A DNA stretch of 64,000 bases from Marinobacter sp. X15-166B. GTDB taxonomy: Bacteria > Pseudomonadota > Gammaproteobacteria > Pseudomonadales > Oleiphilaceae. The position numbers and the translations under genes are program-made. The stretch covers positions 1,105,049-1,169,048 of the forward strand of contig NZ_MEIY01000001.1 of NCBI RefSeq assembly GCF_001752365.1. Direction: 5' to 3'. The notes beneath the pieces were generated by a model. That model saw only the letters and a program-made list of their open reading frames with translations. It was not told the DNA's origin and made no database searches. This document shows, piece by piece, positions 44,878 through 52,876 of the stretch. The number at the start of each line of letters is the position of its first letter. The stretch's first letter is position 1.

Positions 44878-46185
44878 ATGGCTGATCAACTGCATTACCA
44901 GAGCGGCTTCCGTAACCACTTTGCCACTGAAGCACTGCCGGGCGCCTTGCCCGAGGGCCAGAACTCGCCGCAACAGTGCGCCTACGGCCTGTACGCCGAG
45001 CAATTAACCGGCTCGGCCTTTACTGCACCCCGGCACCGGAACCTGCGCAGCTGGCTGTATCGCATCCGGCCTTCTGCGGCGCACAGCGCCTATCAACCCC
45101 TGGACAATGACCGGGTACACACCGCACCTCCGGCCAGACCCGCAGCGGATCCCAACCAGATGCGCTGGGATCCTGCACCGCTGCCCGACACCCCGACCGA
45201 TTTTATCGACAGTCTGCTGACCATCGCCGTTAACGGCGATGCCGGCACCCAGACGGGCACAGCGGTGCATGTCTACGCCTTCAACGCGGATATGGTGGAG
45301 CGCTTCTTTTACAATGCCGACGGCGAGCTGCTGATCGTGCCGCAGCTCGGTGCCCTGCGTCTGCGCACCGAACTGGGCGAGCTTGAAGTCGACAGCGGCG
45401 AAATCGCGGTCATCCCCCGGGGCATCAAATTCCAGGTGCGCCGGGGCGCCGGCACCAAGGTGGCCCGTGGTTATGTCTGTGAAAATTATGGCAGCCCGCT
45501 GGAGCTGCCCGGACTCGGCCCCATCGGGGCCAACGGGCTGGCCAACCCCCGCGATTTTCTCGCCCCGGTGGCCGCTTACGAACATCAGCCGGGCCACTTT
45601 CGGGTGGTGGCCAAATTTTCCGGCCGCTTTTGGGAAACCCGGCTTGACCACTCGCCGCTGGACGTGGTCGCCTGGCACGGTAACTACACGCCTTACAAGT
45701 ACAATCTGGCCCACTTCAACACCATCAACACCGTGAGCTTCGATCACCCCGATCCGTCGATTTTTACCGTGCTGACGTCGGTATCCGATACCCCCGGAAT
45801 GGCGAATCTGGACTTCGTCATCTTTCCGCCCCGCTGGATGGTGGCGGAGCACACCTTCCGGCCGCCCTGGTTTCACCGCAATCTGATGAGTGAATTCATG
45901 GGCCTGATTCACGGCGAATACGATGCCAAAGCGGCAGGCTTTCTGCCCGGCGGGGCCAGCCTGCACAACTGCATGTCCCCCCACGGGCCGGATGCCGCGT
46001 CCTTCGACAAGGCGGCCAGCGCAACGCTCGAGCCCCAGTATCAGGGCAACACGCTGGCCTTCATGTTTGAAAGCCGCTACGTGTTTCACCCCACCGAAGC
46101 GGCGCTGCAGGCGGATTTCCGCCAGCAGGATTATGTCCATGTCTGGTCCACCTTGCGCGCCAACTTCAACCCCGACCAGCGCTGA
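44878..46185 (+). CDS. hmgA: Homogentisate 1,2-dioxygenase
   Basis: 435 residues. The N-terminal marks ([28 protein letters not shown] near 4-31; [11 protein letters not shown] near 44) and the Fe(II)-site region [29 protein letters not shown] near 317-345 are complete. The enzyme opens homogentisate to maleylacetoacetate with oxygen. Fifteen bases separate it from the DUF2783 gene. ACGAGG precedes the ATG. Confidence 0.97.
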   Translation: MADQLHYQSGFRNHFATEALPGALPEGQNSPQQCAYGLYAEQLTGSAFTAPRHRNLRSWLYRIRPSAAHSAYQPLDNDRVHTAPPARPAADPNQMRWDPAPLPDTPTDFIDSLLTIAVNGDAGTQTGTAVHVYAFNADMVERFFYNADGELLIVPQLGALRLRTELGELEVDSGEIAVIPRGIKFQVRRGAGTKVARGYVCENYGSPLELPGLGPIGANGLANPRDFLAPVAAYEHQPGHFRVVAKFSGRFWETRLDHSPLDVVAWHGNYTPYKYNLAHFNTINTVSFDHPDPSIFTVLTSVSDTPGMANLDFVIFPPRWMVAEHTFRPPWFHRNLMSEFMGLIHGEYDAKAAGFLPGGASLHNCMSPHGPDAASFDKAASATLEPQYQGNTLAFMFESRYVFHPTEAALQADFRQQDYVHVWSTLRANFNPDQR

Positions 46186-46250
46186 CCGGGCTCATTACAC
46201 TGATACTCGGAGCCGGCGGCTCCGTCCCAGACCAAAAGGAACACACCACC

Positions 46251-47270
46251 ATGAAACTGGCAACGCTCAACAATGGACGGGATGGCGAGCTGATTATTGT
46301 CTCCCGTGATCTGACCCGGGCCGTCCGCGCCACTGATCTCGCGCCGACCCTGCAACAGGCCGTCGAACACTGGGCGGTCATCAGCCCTGCCCTTGAGGCC
46401 CGCTACGCCGAGCTCAACAATGGCACGCTCGACGGGGCCTTCACGCTGGACTGCACCCAACTGCATTCCCCCCTGCCTCGGACCTATCACTGGGCCGACG
46501 GTTCGGCTTACCTCAACCATGTGCAACTGGTCCGCCAGGCCCGCAACGCCGAAATGCCTGAATCCTTCTGGACCGACCCGTTGATGTATCAAGGCGGCGG
46601 CGACCGGTTCCTGGCCCCCACTGAAGACATCGAAGCGGTGAGTGAAGATCACGGTATCGACTTCGAAGGGGAGATCGCCGTGATCACCGACGACGTCCCC
46701 ATGGCCGTATCCGCCGAGCAGGCGGCCGAACACATCAAACTGGTGATGCTGGTCAACGACGTCAGTCTGCGGGGGCTCATTCCCGGCGAGCTGGCCAAGG
46801 GATTTGGTTTCTTTCAGGCCAAGCCGGCTTCGGCCTTCTCCCCCATCGCGGTCACCCCGGATGAATTAGGGGACGCCTGGCAGGATGGCCGGGTCCACCT
46901 GCCCCTGACCGTGCACCTGAACGGCGAAAAATTCGGCGTGCCCGAAGCCGGGCCCGACATGATTTTCAGCTTTCCGCAACTGGTGGCCCACGCGGCCCGC
47001 ACCCGATACCTGGGCGCCGGTGCCATCATCGGTTCGGGCACCGTTTCCAATCCGGGCCCCGACGGCGGTCCCGGCAAGCCGGTGGCCGATGGCGGCGTCG
47101 GCTACAGTTGTCTGGCCGAACAACGCATGGTGGAGCAGATCCTGCACGGTGCCATCCACACACCGTTCATGCGCTTTGGCGACCGTGTCCGCATCGAGAT
47201 GTTCGACCGGGATGGGCACAGCATATTCGGCGCCATCGATCAGCAGGTGGTCAAGTACCAGCCCGATTGA
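46251..47270 (+). CDS. fahA: Fumarylacetoacetase
   Basis: 339 residues with an N-terminal part (MKLATLNNGRDGELIIVSRD) and the FAH catalytic domain: HGIDFEGEIAVITDD near 133-147, LVNDVSLRGLIPGELAKGFGFFQAKPASAF near 167-196, LGAGAIIGSGTVSN near 253-266. The glutamate/aspartate metal ligands of the FAH fold are in these motifs. It hydrolyses fumarylacetoacetate to fumarate and acetoacetate. AAAGGAAC lies upstream. Confidence 0.95.
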   Translation: MKLATLNNGRDGELIIVSRDLTRAVRATDLAPTLQQAVEHWAVISPALEARYAELNNGTLDGAFTLDCTQLHSPLPRTYHWADGSAYLNHVQLVRQARNAEMPESFWTDPLMYQGGGDRFLAPTEDIEAVSEDHGIDFEGEIAVITDDVPMAVSAEQAAEHIKLVMLVNDVSLRGLIPGELAKGFGFFQAKPASAFSPIAVTPDELGDAWQDGRVHLPLTVHLNGEKFGVPEAGPDMIFSFPQLVAHAARTRYLGAGAIIGSGTVSNPGPDGGPGKPVADGGVGYSCLAEQRMVEQILHGAIHTPFMRFGDRVRIEMFDRDGHSIFGAIDQQVVKYQPD

Positions 47271-47300
47271 GCCGTCCGCGGTAAACAGGAGATTCCGGTG

Positions 47301-47966
47301 ATGACCACACTCTACAGTTACTTCCGCTCATCAGCCGCCTACCGGGTCAGGATCGCCCTGAACCTCAAAGGCGTCGAATACGATCAGGCCAGCATCAATC
47401 TGGTCAAAGGCGAGCAGCGGGAGACCGCCAACCTGAGGCGCAATCCACAGGGTCTGGTGCCGTCGCTGGTTACCGATCAGGGGGACACCCTGACCCAGTC
47501 GCTGGCCATCTGTGAGTACCTGGACGAGCGCTACCCCCGGCCCGCGTTGCTGCCCGAAGATGCACCCGGGCGCGCCCGGGTGCGTGCCCTGGCCCAGTTG
47601 ATTGCCTGTGAGATTCACCCGCTCAACAACCTGCGCGTGCTCAAGTACCTGGTGAGGGAGCTGGGCGTGGACGAGGACGGCAAACTCGACTGGTACCGCC
47701 ACTGGGTCGCCGAGGGCTTCAGCGCCCTGGAAGCCATGCTGTCCGGGGGGACGGGCGGCGGCGACTTCTGCCACGGTGACGCCCCGACCCTGGCGGATAT
47801 CTGCCTCGTGCCACAGGTGTACAATGCCGAGCGCTTCGCGTGTGACCTGACGCCTTACCCGGCCATCCGGCGCATCACCGCCAACTGCCGGGCACTGGCG
47901 GCGTTCGCGCAGGCCGCACCGGAAGCACAGCCTGACGCCGCCCCCTCGTCCACACCCCGGCGCTGA
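47301..47966 (+). CDS. maiA: Maleylacetoacetate isomerase (zeta-class GST)
   Basis: 221 residues from ATG 47301; a GTG one codon earlier is possible. The zeta-class motif FRSSAAYRVRIALNLKG is at 8-24, QGLVPSLVTDQGDTLTQSLAICEYLDERYP near 51-80, and ALAQLIACEIHPLNNLRVLKYL near 96. The C-terminal 15 residues are a proline-rich tail. It isomerises maleylacetoacetate to fumarylacetoacetate using glutathione. It is the last gene of the aromatic operon and is 36 bases from the convergent carbonic anhydrase gene. Confidence 0.93.
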   Translation: MTTLYSYFRSSAAYRVRIALNLKGVEYDQASINLVKGEQRETANLRRNPQGLVPSLVTDQGDTLTQSLAICEYLDERYPRPALLPEDAPGRARVRALAQLIACEIHPLNNLRVLKYLVRELGVDEDGKLDWYRHWVAEGFSALEAMLSGGTGGGDFCHGDAPTLADICLVPQVYNAERFACDLTPYPAIRRITANCRALAAFAQAAPEAQPDAAPSSTPRR

Positions 47967-48002
47967 TTCCCGGATGCGGGCATGGCCTGTCCGCGACTGC
48001 TG

Positions 48003-48869
48003 CTACCTGATCTCGGACAGCAACTCGGGGTTGGTGACCAGATTGCGGACCCCATGGGCGTGATCTTCCTCGAAGACGTTGCCCTGGCACCACTCGCCCA
48101 CGGTGGCGAGGTTCACTTTGAGCACTTCGGGGCGCACATTCCAGGTGACCTGAAACGGCGAACCGGCCTCGTTGTAGCCCGGGCCGGTGGTCGAACCGGC
48201 GTATTGCACCGGGGTTCCCGTGTCGTTGGGCAGATTCACCGCCTGATGCAGCCCATTGGTTTGTTCGTGACGGGTTAGTGCCACAAAATTGCGGGCCTCA
48301 CTGTCATTCACCAGCACGTACACCTGCGCTTCCACCCGCAGTTGCGGGTTCTGGATGGAATCGTTAAAACAGGAGCCCAGGGTGGGACCGGGTGCGACCC
48401 GGGCGGTGGAATAGACGTAGTGGACTTCAATGGTATCACCGGGGTAGAGGCTGCCATGCTCACTGGGGCACACTTCCTCCTCAACCGCCGCCAATTCGCC
48501 CTCATGCAGTTGCCCCGAATACTGATACCCCCCCAGATAGCCTTCACCATCCCCATTGCCGGCGTACTTGGTGAACGCTCCTCCCTTGTGCTCTGCGTTC
48601 TTGTGAAAATGAATGTCGCAAAGATTCATCTCGGTGTAGGCCGGCGCCACGCTGAACACCACGGGATTGCTTCCGGCCGTGGAACTGAGGTCCCGGGGCG
48701 ACTGGGGCCCAAAGCCCTTGCCGTCGGTGTTGCTGGCGAGATTGCGGCGCTGGTCAGCCACGAACTGCTCGGACACCTGCTTGCCATCCATAGCGGGTGC
48801 GTCTTTCGCGCAGACATTGAAAGGCAATGTGGTGGCGGCCGCGAGTATAAAAAAGGCATGAATTTTCAT
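48003..48869 (-). CDS. Delta-class carbonic anhydrase, exported
   Basis: 288 residues from ATG 48869 (AGGAGCCCC upstream). A signal peptide ends near CAK at about 21. The mature protein shows the features of delta-class enzymes as I remember them: EMNLCDIHFHKNAEHKGG near 80-97 with histidines expected to hold zinc, GDTIEVHYVYSTARVAPGPTLGSCF near 143-167, and GEWCQGNVFEEDHAHG near 260-275. This class was described first in diatoms and is known in marine gammaproteobacteria. It probably equilibrates CO2 and bicarbonate in the periplasm. Zinc ligands are inferred. Confidence 0.8.
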   Translation of the reverse strand: MKIHAFFILAAATTLPFNVCAKDAPAMDGKQVSEQFVADQRRNLASNTDGKGFGPQSPRDLSSTAGSNPVVFSVAPAYTEMNLCDIHFHKNAEHKGGAFTKYAGNGDGEGYLGGYQYSGQLHEGELAAVEEEVCPSEHGSLYPGDTIEVHYVYSTARVAPGPTLGSCFNDSIQNPQLRVEAQVYVLVNDSEARNFVALTRHEQTNGLHQAVNLPNDTGTPVQYAGSTTGPGYNEAGSPFQVTWNVRPEVLKVNLATVGEWCQGNVFEEDHAHGVRNLVTNPELLSEIR

Positions 48870-49073
48870 GGTGGGGCTCCTGAGTTGGCTGATGCCGTGC
48901 AAACGGCACCCCGGGGTACCCCCGGCCTGCGCGCAACTCAGCGCGTAACCGGGACAAGTGGGCACTCGTCAGGCAAGCAGCTCTGCAGCACGCTCCGCAG
49001 ACAGGTTGGCGACCAGACCTGACAACGGCCACCCTTCAAGGTTAGCAATACCTCCCCGATTCGCCGCCCCGCG

Positions 49074-49472
49074 CTACGCTTTTGGGGCATATTTTTCGAA
49101 CACCTCCTGGCCGGTCAGGGTAGGCGTCTGGTTCTTGAGGTCGTAATACGGGGGTTTCTCGTCGATGAATATCTGGCTGGTCAGCACAAAGGGCTCGTTC
49201 TGGAACAGGCCAGCGGGGATAATGTACTCGTCGCCGGGCAGCAGATGATAAAACAGGTGGGTGCCGCAGGTTGGGCAGAAACCGCGCTGGGCCCAATCCG
49301 ACGACTGGTAGGTGGCGGGCTCGCCCCCCGTGAAAGTCACACTTGAGTCGCAATGCACCGCAAACATCGGGCCGCCCGACCAGCGCCGGCACATGGAACA
49401 GTGACAGACCGCCACGTCCGCCTGGCTGTCTGCAACCACTTCTATCGAACCGCACAAACACGTACCTTTCAT
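49074..49472 (-). CDS. GFA family (glutathione-dependent formaldehyde-activating-like) protein
   Basis: 132 residues from ATG 49472. Zinc-binding cysteines: CLCGSIE near 5-11, CHCSMCRRWSG near 23-33 and CPTCGTHLF near 66-74, the standard GFA/CENP-V pattern. The rest (IFIDEKPPYYDL near 102) is typical too. Original Gfa accelerates condensation of formaldehyde with glutathione, but most members are not proven to do so. The frame extends upstream without support. It converges with no partner gene. Confidence 0.88.
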   Translation of the reverse strand: MKGTCLCGSIEVVADSQADVAVCHCSMCRRWSGGPMFAVHCDSSVTFTGGEPATYQSSDWAQRGFCPTCGTHLFYHLLPGDEYIIPAGLFQNEPFVLTSQIFIDEKPPYYDLKNQTPTLTGQEVFEKYAPKA

Positions 49473-49491
49473 AGCAACCTCCCAAGGTGAT

Positions 49492-51042
49492 TTACCATTG
49501 GCTATCCGGTTCATGCAGCCCCGAAAACTTCACCCCCGATAACAGCGCCATGTCGCGGTGCCAGGTGGCCAGATCTGTTTTGCTGAACCCGCTTAACGCC
49601 CGGTGGCCGCAGGCCCGCGCCATCACTTGCATCAATTCCACCGACGCCTCGAAAAAATTTTTCAGCTGCTGTGCCGACTTGTCGACGTTCAGGCGTTGAC
49701 GCAAATCCGCATTCTGGGTGGCGATGCCCGCCGGGCAGTTGTTGGTATTACAAATCCGCGCCGCGACGCAGCCGATGGATTGCATCGCACTGTTGGCGAG
49801 GGCCACCCCATCCGCACCCAACGCCAGGGCTTTGACAAAATCCATCGGGGTGCGCAGGCCACCGGTAATGATAAGAGTGACCCGCCCGCTGGCACCTTGC
49901 GCGTCCAGGTAACGGCGGGCCCGAGCCAGCGCCGGTATGGTGGGGACACTGATGTGATCCCGGAACATTTGCGGGGCCGCACCGGTGCCGCCCCCACGGC
50001 CATCCAGAATGATGTAATCGGCACTGGCATCCAGGGCAAATTGAATGTCCTCTTCAATATGGTTGGCACTCAGCTTGAAACCAATGGGGATGCCACCGGT
50101 CAGTTGGCGCACCCGATCGGCAAATCTTCTGAAATCCCCGGCACTGTGCAAGTCGGTAAACGTCGGCGGTGAGATCGCCGGTTCACCTTCGGGAAGGCCG
50201 CGTACCTGGGAAATTCTACCGACGTTTTTGTTCCCCGGCAGATGACCGCCGGTGCCGGTTTTGGCCCCCTGTCCGCCCTTGAAATGAAACGCCTGTACGT
50301 TTTTCAGTTTCGCTTCGTCGTAACCAAACCGGGCACTGGCCAGTTCGTAAAAATACCGGGAGTTCGCAGCCTGTTCCTCGGGCAGCATCCCCCCTTCCCC
50401 GGAACAGATGCCCGTACCGGCCAGCTCGGCCCCCTTGGACAGCGCCACCTTGGCCTCTTCGGACAAGGCGCCGAAACTCATGTCGGACACCAACAGCGGG
50501 ATCGCCAGGGTCAACGGCTTGTTCGCCCCGGGGCCGATAACCAGTTCGGTGCTCACGGCCACGTCTTCGAGCAGGGGCTGGGTCGCCAGCTGCGCCGTCA
50601 TGATCTGCAGATCGTCCCAGTGGGGCAGCAAATGACGGGGTACCCCCATCGCGGTCAACGGGCCATGGTGGCCCACCTTCGTTAACCCGTCCCGCGCCAG
50701 CTGGTGAATGAATTCGACCGTAGGCTCTTCTTTGGTTGCTTTGGCCTCCGGGGCTTCACCGGCATCAGCCGGACGCCCCGGCCCTTCCTTACCGACGGCG
50801 CTGTCGTCAAATTGCTTATGGGTGCCATCGCAATAGGGCAAATTCGCCGAATGCTTGCACTGGCACAAGTAGGCCTCGCCGGATTCCTCGGCGGTAAACA
50901 CCTTGGGCGAGAACCCGGTGCCGGCGTGAGAGCCATCGCAAAAGGGCTGGTTGTTGGAACGACCGCAGACGCAGGCGTAATATTCCTCGCCTTTTTTCAG
51001 GTCGACTCGTGCCGGTTTGTTGTTCGCGACGATCGGCTTCAT
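49492..51042 (-). CDS. CDGSH-glutamate synthase (FMN domain) fusion protein
   Basis: 516 residues. The first 80 hold two CDGSH iron-sulfur units: C24-x-C26-x8-C35-x3-H39 and C60-x-C62-x8-C71-x3-H75. From about 120 onward is the FMN-binding alpha-subunit domain of glutamate synthase: SDMSFGALSEEAKVALSKGA near 187, the GxGGTGAAP loop near 351, and a 3Fe-4S-type cysteine set C425, C431, C436 (GCVAARICNTNNCPAGIATQ). There is no amidotransferase domain, so it is not a conventional GOGAT. It is likely a redox enzyme with added electron-transfer clusters; partner and substrate unknown. Confidence 0.88.
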   Translation of the reverse strand: MKPIVANNKPARVDLKKGEEYYACVCGRSNNQPFCDGSHAGTGFSPKVFTAEESGEAYLCQCKHSANLPYCDGTHKQFDDSAVGKEGPGRPADAGEAPEAKATKEEPTVEFIHQLARDGLTKVGHHGPLTAMGVPRHLLPHWDDLQIMTAQLATQPLLEDVAVSTELVIGPGANKPLTLAIPLLVSDMSFGALSEEAKVALSKGAELAGTGICSGEGGMLPEEQAANSRYFYELASARFGYDEAKLKNVQAFHFKGGQGAKTGTGGHLPGNKNVGRISQVRGLPEGEPAISPPTFTDLHSAGDFRRFADRVRQLTGGIPIGFKLSANHIEEDIQFALDASADYIILDGRGGGTGAAPQMFRDHISVPTIPALARARRYLDAQGASGRVTLIITGGLRTPMDFVKALALGADGVALANSAMQSIGCVAARICNTNNCPAGIATQNADLRQRLNVDKSAQQLKNFFEASVELMQVMARACGHRALSGFSKTDLATWHRDMALLSGVKFSGLHEPDSQW

Positions 51043-51129
51043 GGCTCAGCTCCAGAATGGGGAGATTTTCCGCAACTGCACCCCTTAATGTAGCCAAGAT
51101 CATCGCGGGCCGCCTGAATTCCCGCGCAC

Positions 51130-51492
51130 TCAGGCTCCGCTGCAATGCTCGAGCGTGTCCCCCGAGGTGCCATCCGCGCGCTGGCGGAACAGGGTGCCTT
51201 CAGCTTCGGGGCCAGCGCCCTTCACCCACCACTCCAGCCGGTCTCCCACGTAGCGGGCACCACTGCCCGACACCGCGATCTGCAGGCGGTAGGTCCGGCC
51301 TTTATAGTGAAGCTCCGCCGATTCGGTGGACGGGTAGCTGACGGTAATCGCCACACCACTTGCGCACTGATAGACCTGTGACGGGGATGCGACCGCACTC
51401 GGTCCCTGCGGGTTCACACTGTGCGGGACCGGGTGGGTGCACGCGGATAAGATCAGTACCGACGCGGAGGTCAGCAATACGAGAGGGTTCAC
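51130..51492 (-). CDS. MliC-type lysozyme-inhibitor lipoprotein
   Basis: 120 residues. Signal peptide with lipobox LSAC; C18 is the acylated cysteine. From about 41 the MliC domain is visible: VYQCASGVAITVSYPS, ELHYKGRTYRLQ near 61, SGSGARYVGDRLEWWVKG near 75. MliC/PliC lipoproteins block C-type lysozyme from the periplasmic face. The cysteine pair C43 and C117 could form a disulfide. Confidence 0.85.
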   Translation of the reverse strand: MNPLVLLTSASVLILSACTHPVPHSVNPQGPSAVASPSQVYQCASGVAITVSYPSTESAELHYKGRTYRLQIAVSGSGARYVGDRLEWWVKGAGPEAEGTLFRQRADGTSGDTLEHCSGA

Positions 51493-51504
51493 AGGCGTCT
51501 CCGA

Positions 51505-51972
51505 TTAACGGTTGTACGGCACCGGTGTCAGGGTCCCGCTTAGATACAGGGGGTGGGCCGGTTCACCCGATTTGTTCAGTTTGATGCAGTGCAGGTCGCT
51601 AAAGAGAGCCTGTACCGCCGCCGACCGGCCCAGATACGCCCCATCATTGCCCCACGCTGCCACCACCAGACCGGCCTCTTTGGCCAGGTCCGTCAACCAT
51701 TGATCGTTGTCGGGCCCGATCGGGTCGGCGGCACTCATCATCTCGGTTGGCACGGTGGCTTTGAAGGCAAACAGATTCACCACACAGACCCCGCCATAGC
51801 CCCACGACTGGGCGAAACGGATACAGCGGTTAATGGTGGGGTTATTGCGCACCTCGTCAACCGCAGAGGGGTTGAGGCCGATAAACATCACCCAGGGTCG
51901 GGTGTCGTCCCAGATACGCCATAAGGCGTAGCGGTAACGTCCACACTCCGAAAATTTGGCGGCTGCGCGCAC
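51505..51972 (-). CDS. DUF1643 protein
   Basis: 155 residues from a GTG start with GGAGGAATC upstream. Family marks: FSECGRYRYALWRIWDD near 7-23, MFIGLNPSAVDEVRNNPTINRCIRFAQSWGYGG near 29-61, NLFAFKATVP near 66 and VAAWGNDG near 103. DUF1643 proteins are widespread and uncharacterised. It ends 12 bases upstream of the lipoprotein start and could be transcribed with it. Confidence 0.85.
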   Translation of the reverse strand: MRAAAKFSECGRYRYALWRIWDDTRPWVMFIGLNPSAVDEVRNNPTINRCIRFAQSWGYGGVCVVNLFAFKATVPTEMMSAADPIGPDNDQWLTDLAKEAGLVVAAWGNDGAYLGRSAAVQALFSDLHCIKLNKSGEPAHPLYLSGTLTPVPYNR

Positions 51973-52024
51973 CGATTCCTCCTGCTCTGTCTGATCTGTT
52001 TTTTCGCAAGCTCTGGTGTTGGCA

Positions 52025-52513
52025 TCAATTTAACAACCACTTGTACATGACCAACGCATCTACATAGCCTTTGACCGGGTGCTGGAACGCCCCGGGCAGC
52101 CGGCCCACAGTGTCGAAACCGAGCCGGTGCCACAGACGTACCGCGCCCTGATTACTGGCGGCCACAAAGTTGAACTGCATCGCCTGATAACCAAGTTCTA
52201 CGGCAATCTGCTGGGAATGCTCACACATGGTGGTGGCCAGACCGCGGCCTCTGGCCCGGGACGCCACCATATACCCGCAATTGCACACGTGCGACCCGGG
52301 CCCGGCCTGGTTGGGTTTGATGTAGTAGGTGCCAAGAATCTCCTCCCCGTCTACCACCACATAGGTTTTACGGGGCACCTCCAGCCACAGGCGCTCGGCC
52401 TGCGCTTTGGTGGTCGCGGGATCGTACCCGTAGGTGTCGCCGGCACGGACAATTTCCTGAAAAATTGGCCAGATTGCCTCCCAGTCTTGTTGCTGCGCCT
52501 CTCTGATGATCAT
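52025..52513 (-). CDS. GNAT family N-acetyltransferase
   Basis: 162 residues from ATG 52513, preceded by GGGAGGTG. GNAT motifs: acceptor region WPIFQEIVRAGDTYGYDPATT near 18-38, CoA-binding motif A near YMVASRARGRGLATTMCEHS (83-102), and the AVRLWHRLGFDTVGRLPGAF C-terminal motif near 126-145. Similar to phosphinothricin/methionine sulfoximine-type acetyltransferases. Substrate not known. Confidence 0.85.
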   Translation of the reverse strand: MIIREAQQQDWEAIWPIFQEIVRAGDTYGYDPATTKAQAERLWLEVPRKTYVVVDGEEILGTYYIKPNQAGPGSHVCNCGYMVASRARGRGLATTMCEHSQQIAVELGYQAMQFNFVAASNQGAVRLWHRLGFDTVGRLPGAFQHPVKGYVDALVMYKWLLN

Positions 52514-52876
52514 TGCACCTCCCATTCCGCCCTTCGACGCCTGTTGTTTCCGGCTTCCCCAAGCCAATGTACCGATATTATTGCATTTGCGAAAATCATG
52601 CGTGACACCATCGGCCCGCCCTGCTGAGCAATGCAAAAGTGATTAACCGGCCGCACCGGGCAAAGCTGGCTAGTGGCGCACAGATTAAGTGCGTCAACGG
52701 GGTGGCAGCGCGCGCGCAGATCCCCTAGTATACGGATCAATTTTCGAACACCGCTGGACGTCTTAATGGGGATGATCAACAACAACCAACCCGAATGTCC
52801 CAGTGCTGATCAACCCCACGTTGCCCCGGGTGTTGGAGACCGCCCCTCTTTATTAACCACATCGAGACCCTCCCCC
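52514..52876. other. Intergenic region upstream of nhaD
   Basis: 363 bases between the divergent GNAT and nhaD starts. An in-frame upstream extension of nhaD (ATG 52769 and others) would add a hydrophilic N-terminus without family likeness, so I treat this as leader. It may contain an untranslated regulatory leader for nhaD, but I could not fold a recognised riboswitch. Confidence 0.5.

Noticed and set aside
49074..49472. GFA protein as the formaldehyde-detoxification partner of a demethylating Rieske system
   Set aside because: It lies about 13 kb from the Rieske genes, in a separate unit, without the operator motif. Many GFA proteins do not act on formaldehyde.
52514..52876. A sodium or pH riboswitch upstream of nhaD
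   Set aside because: Sodium-sensing leaders are known upstream of some antiporter genes, but I could not recognise a conserved core here and cannot fold the sequence. The region is listed as intergenic only.
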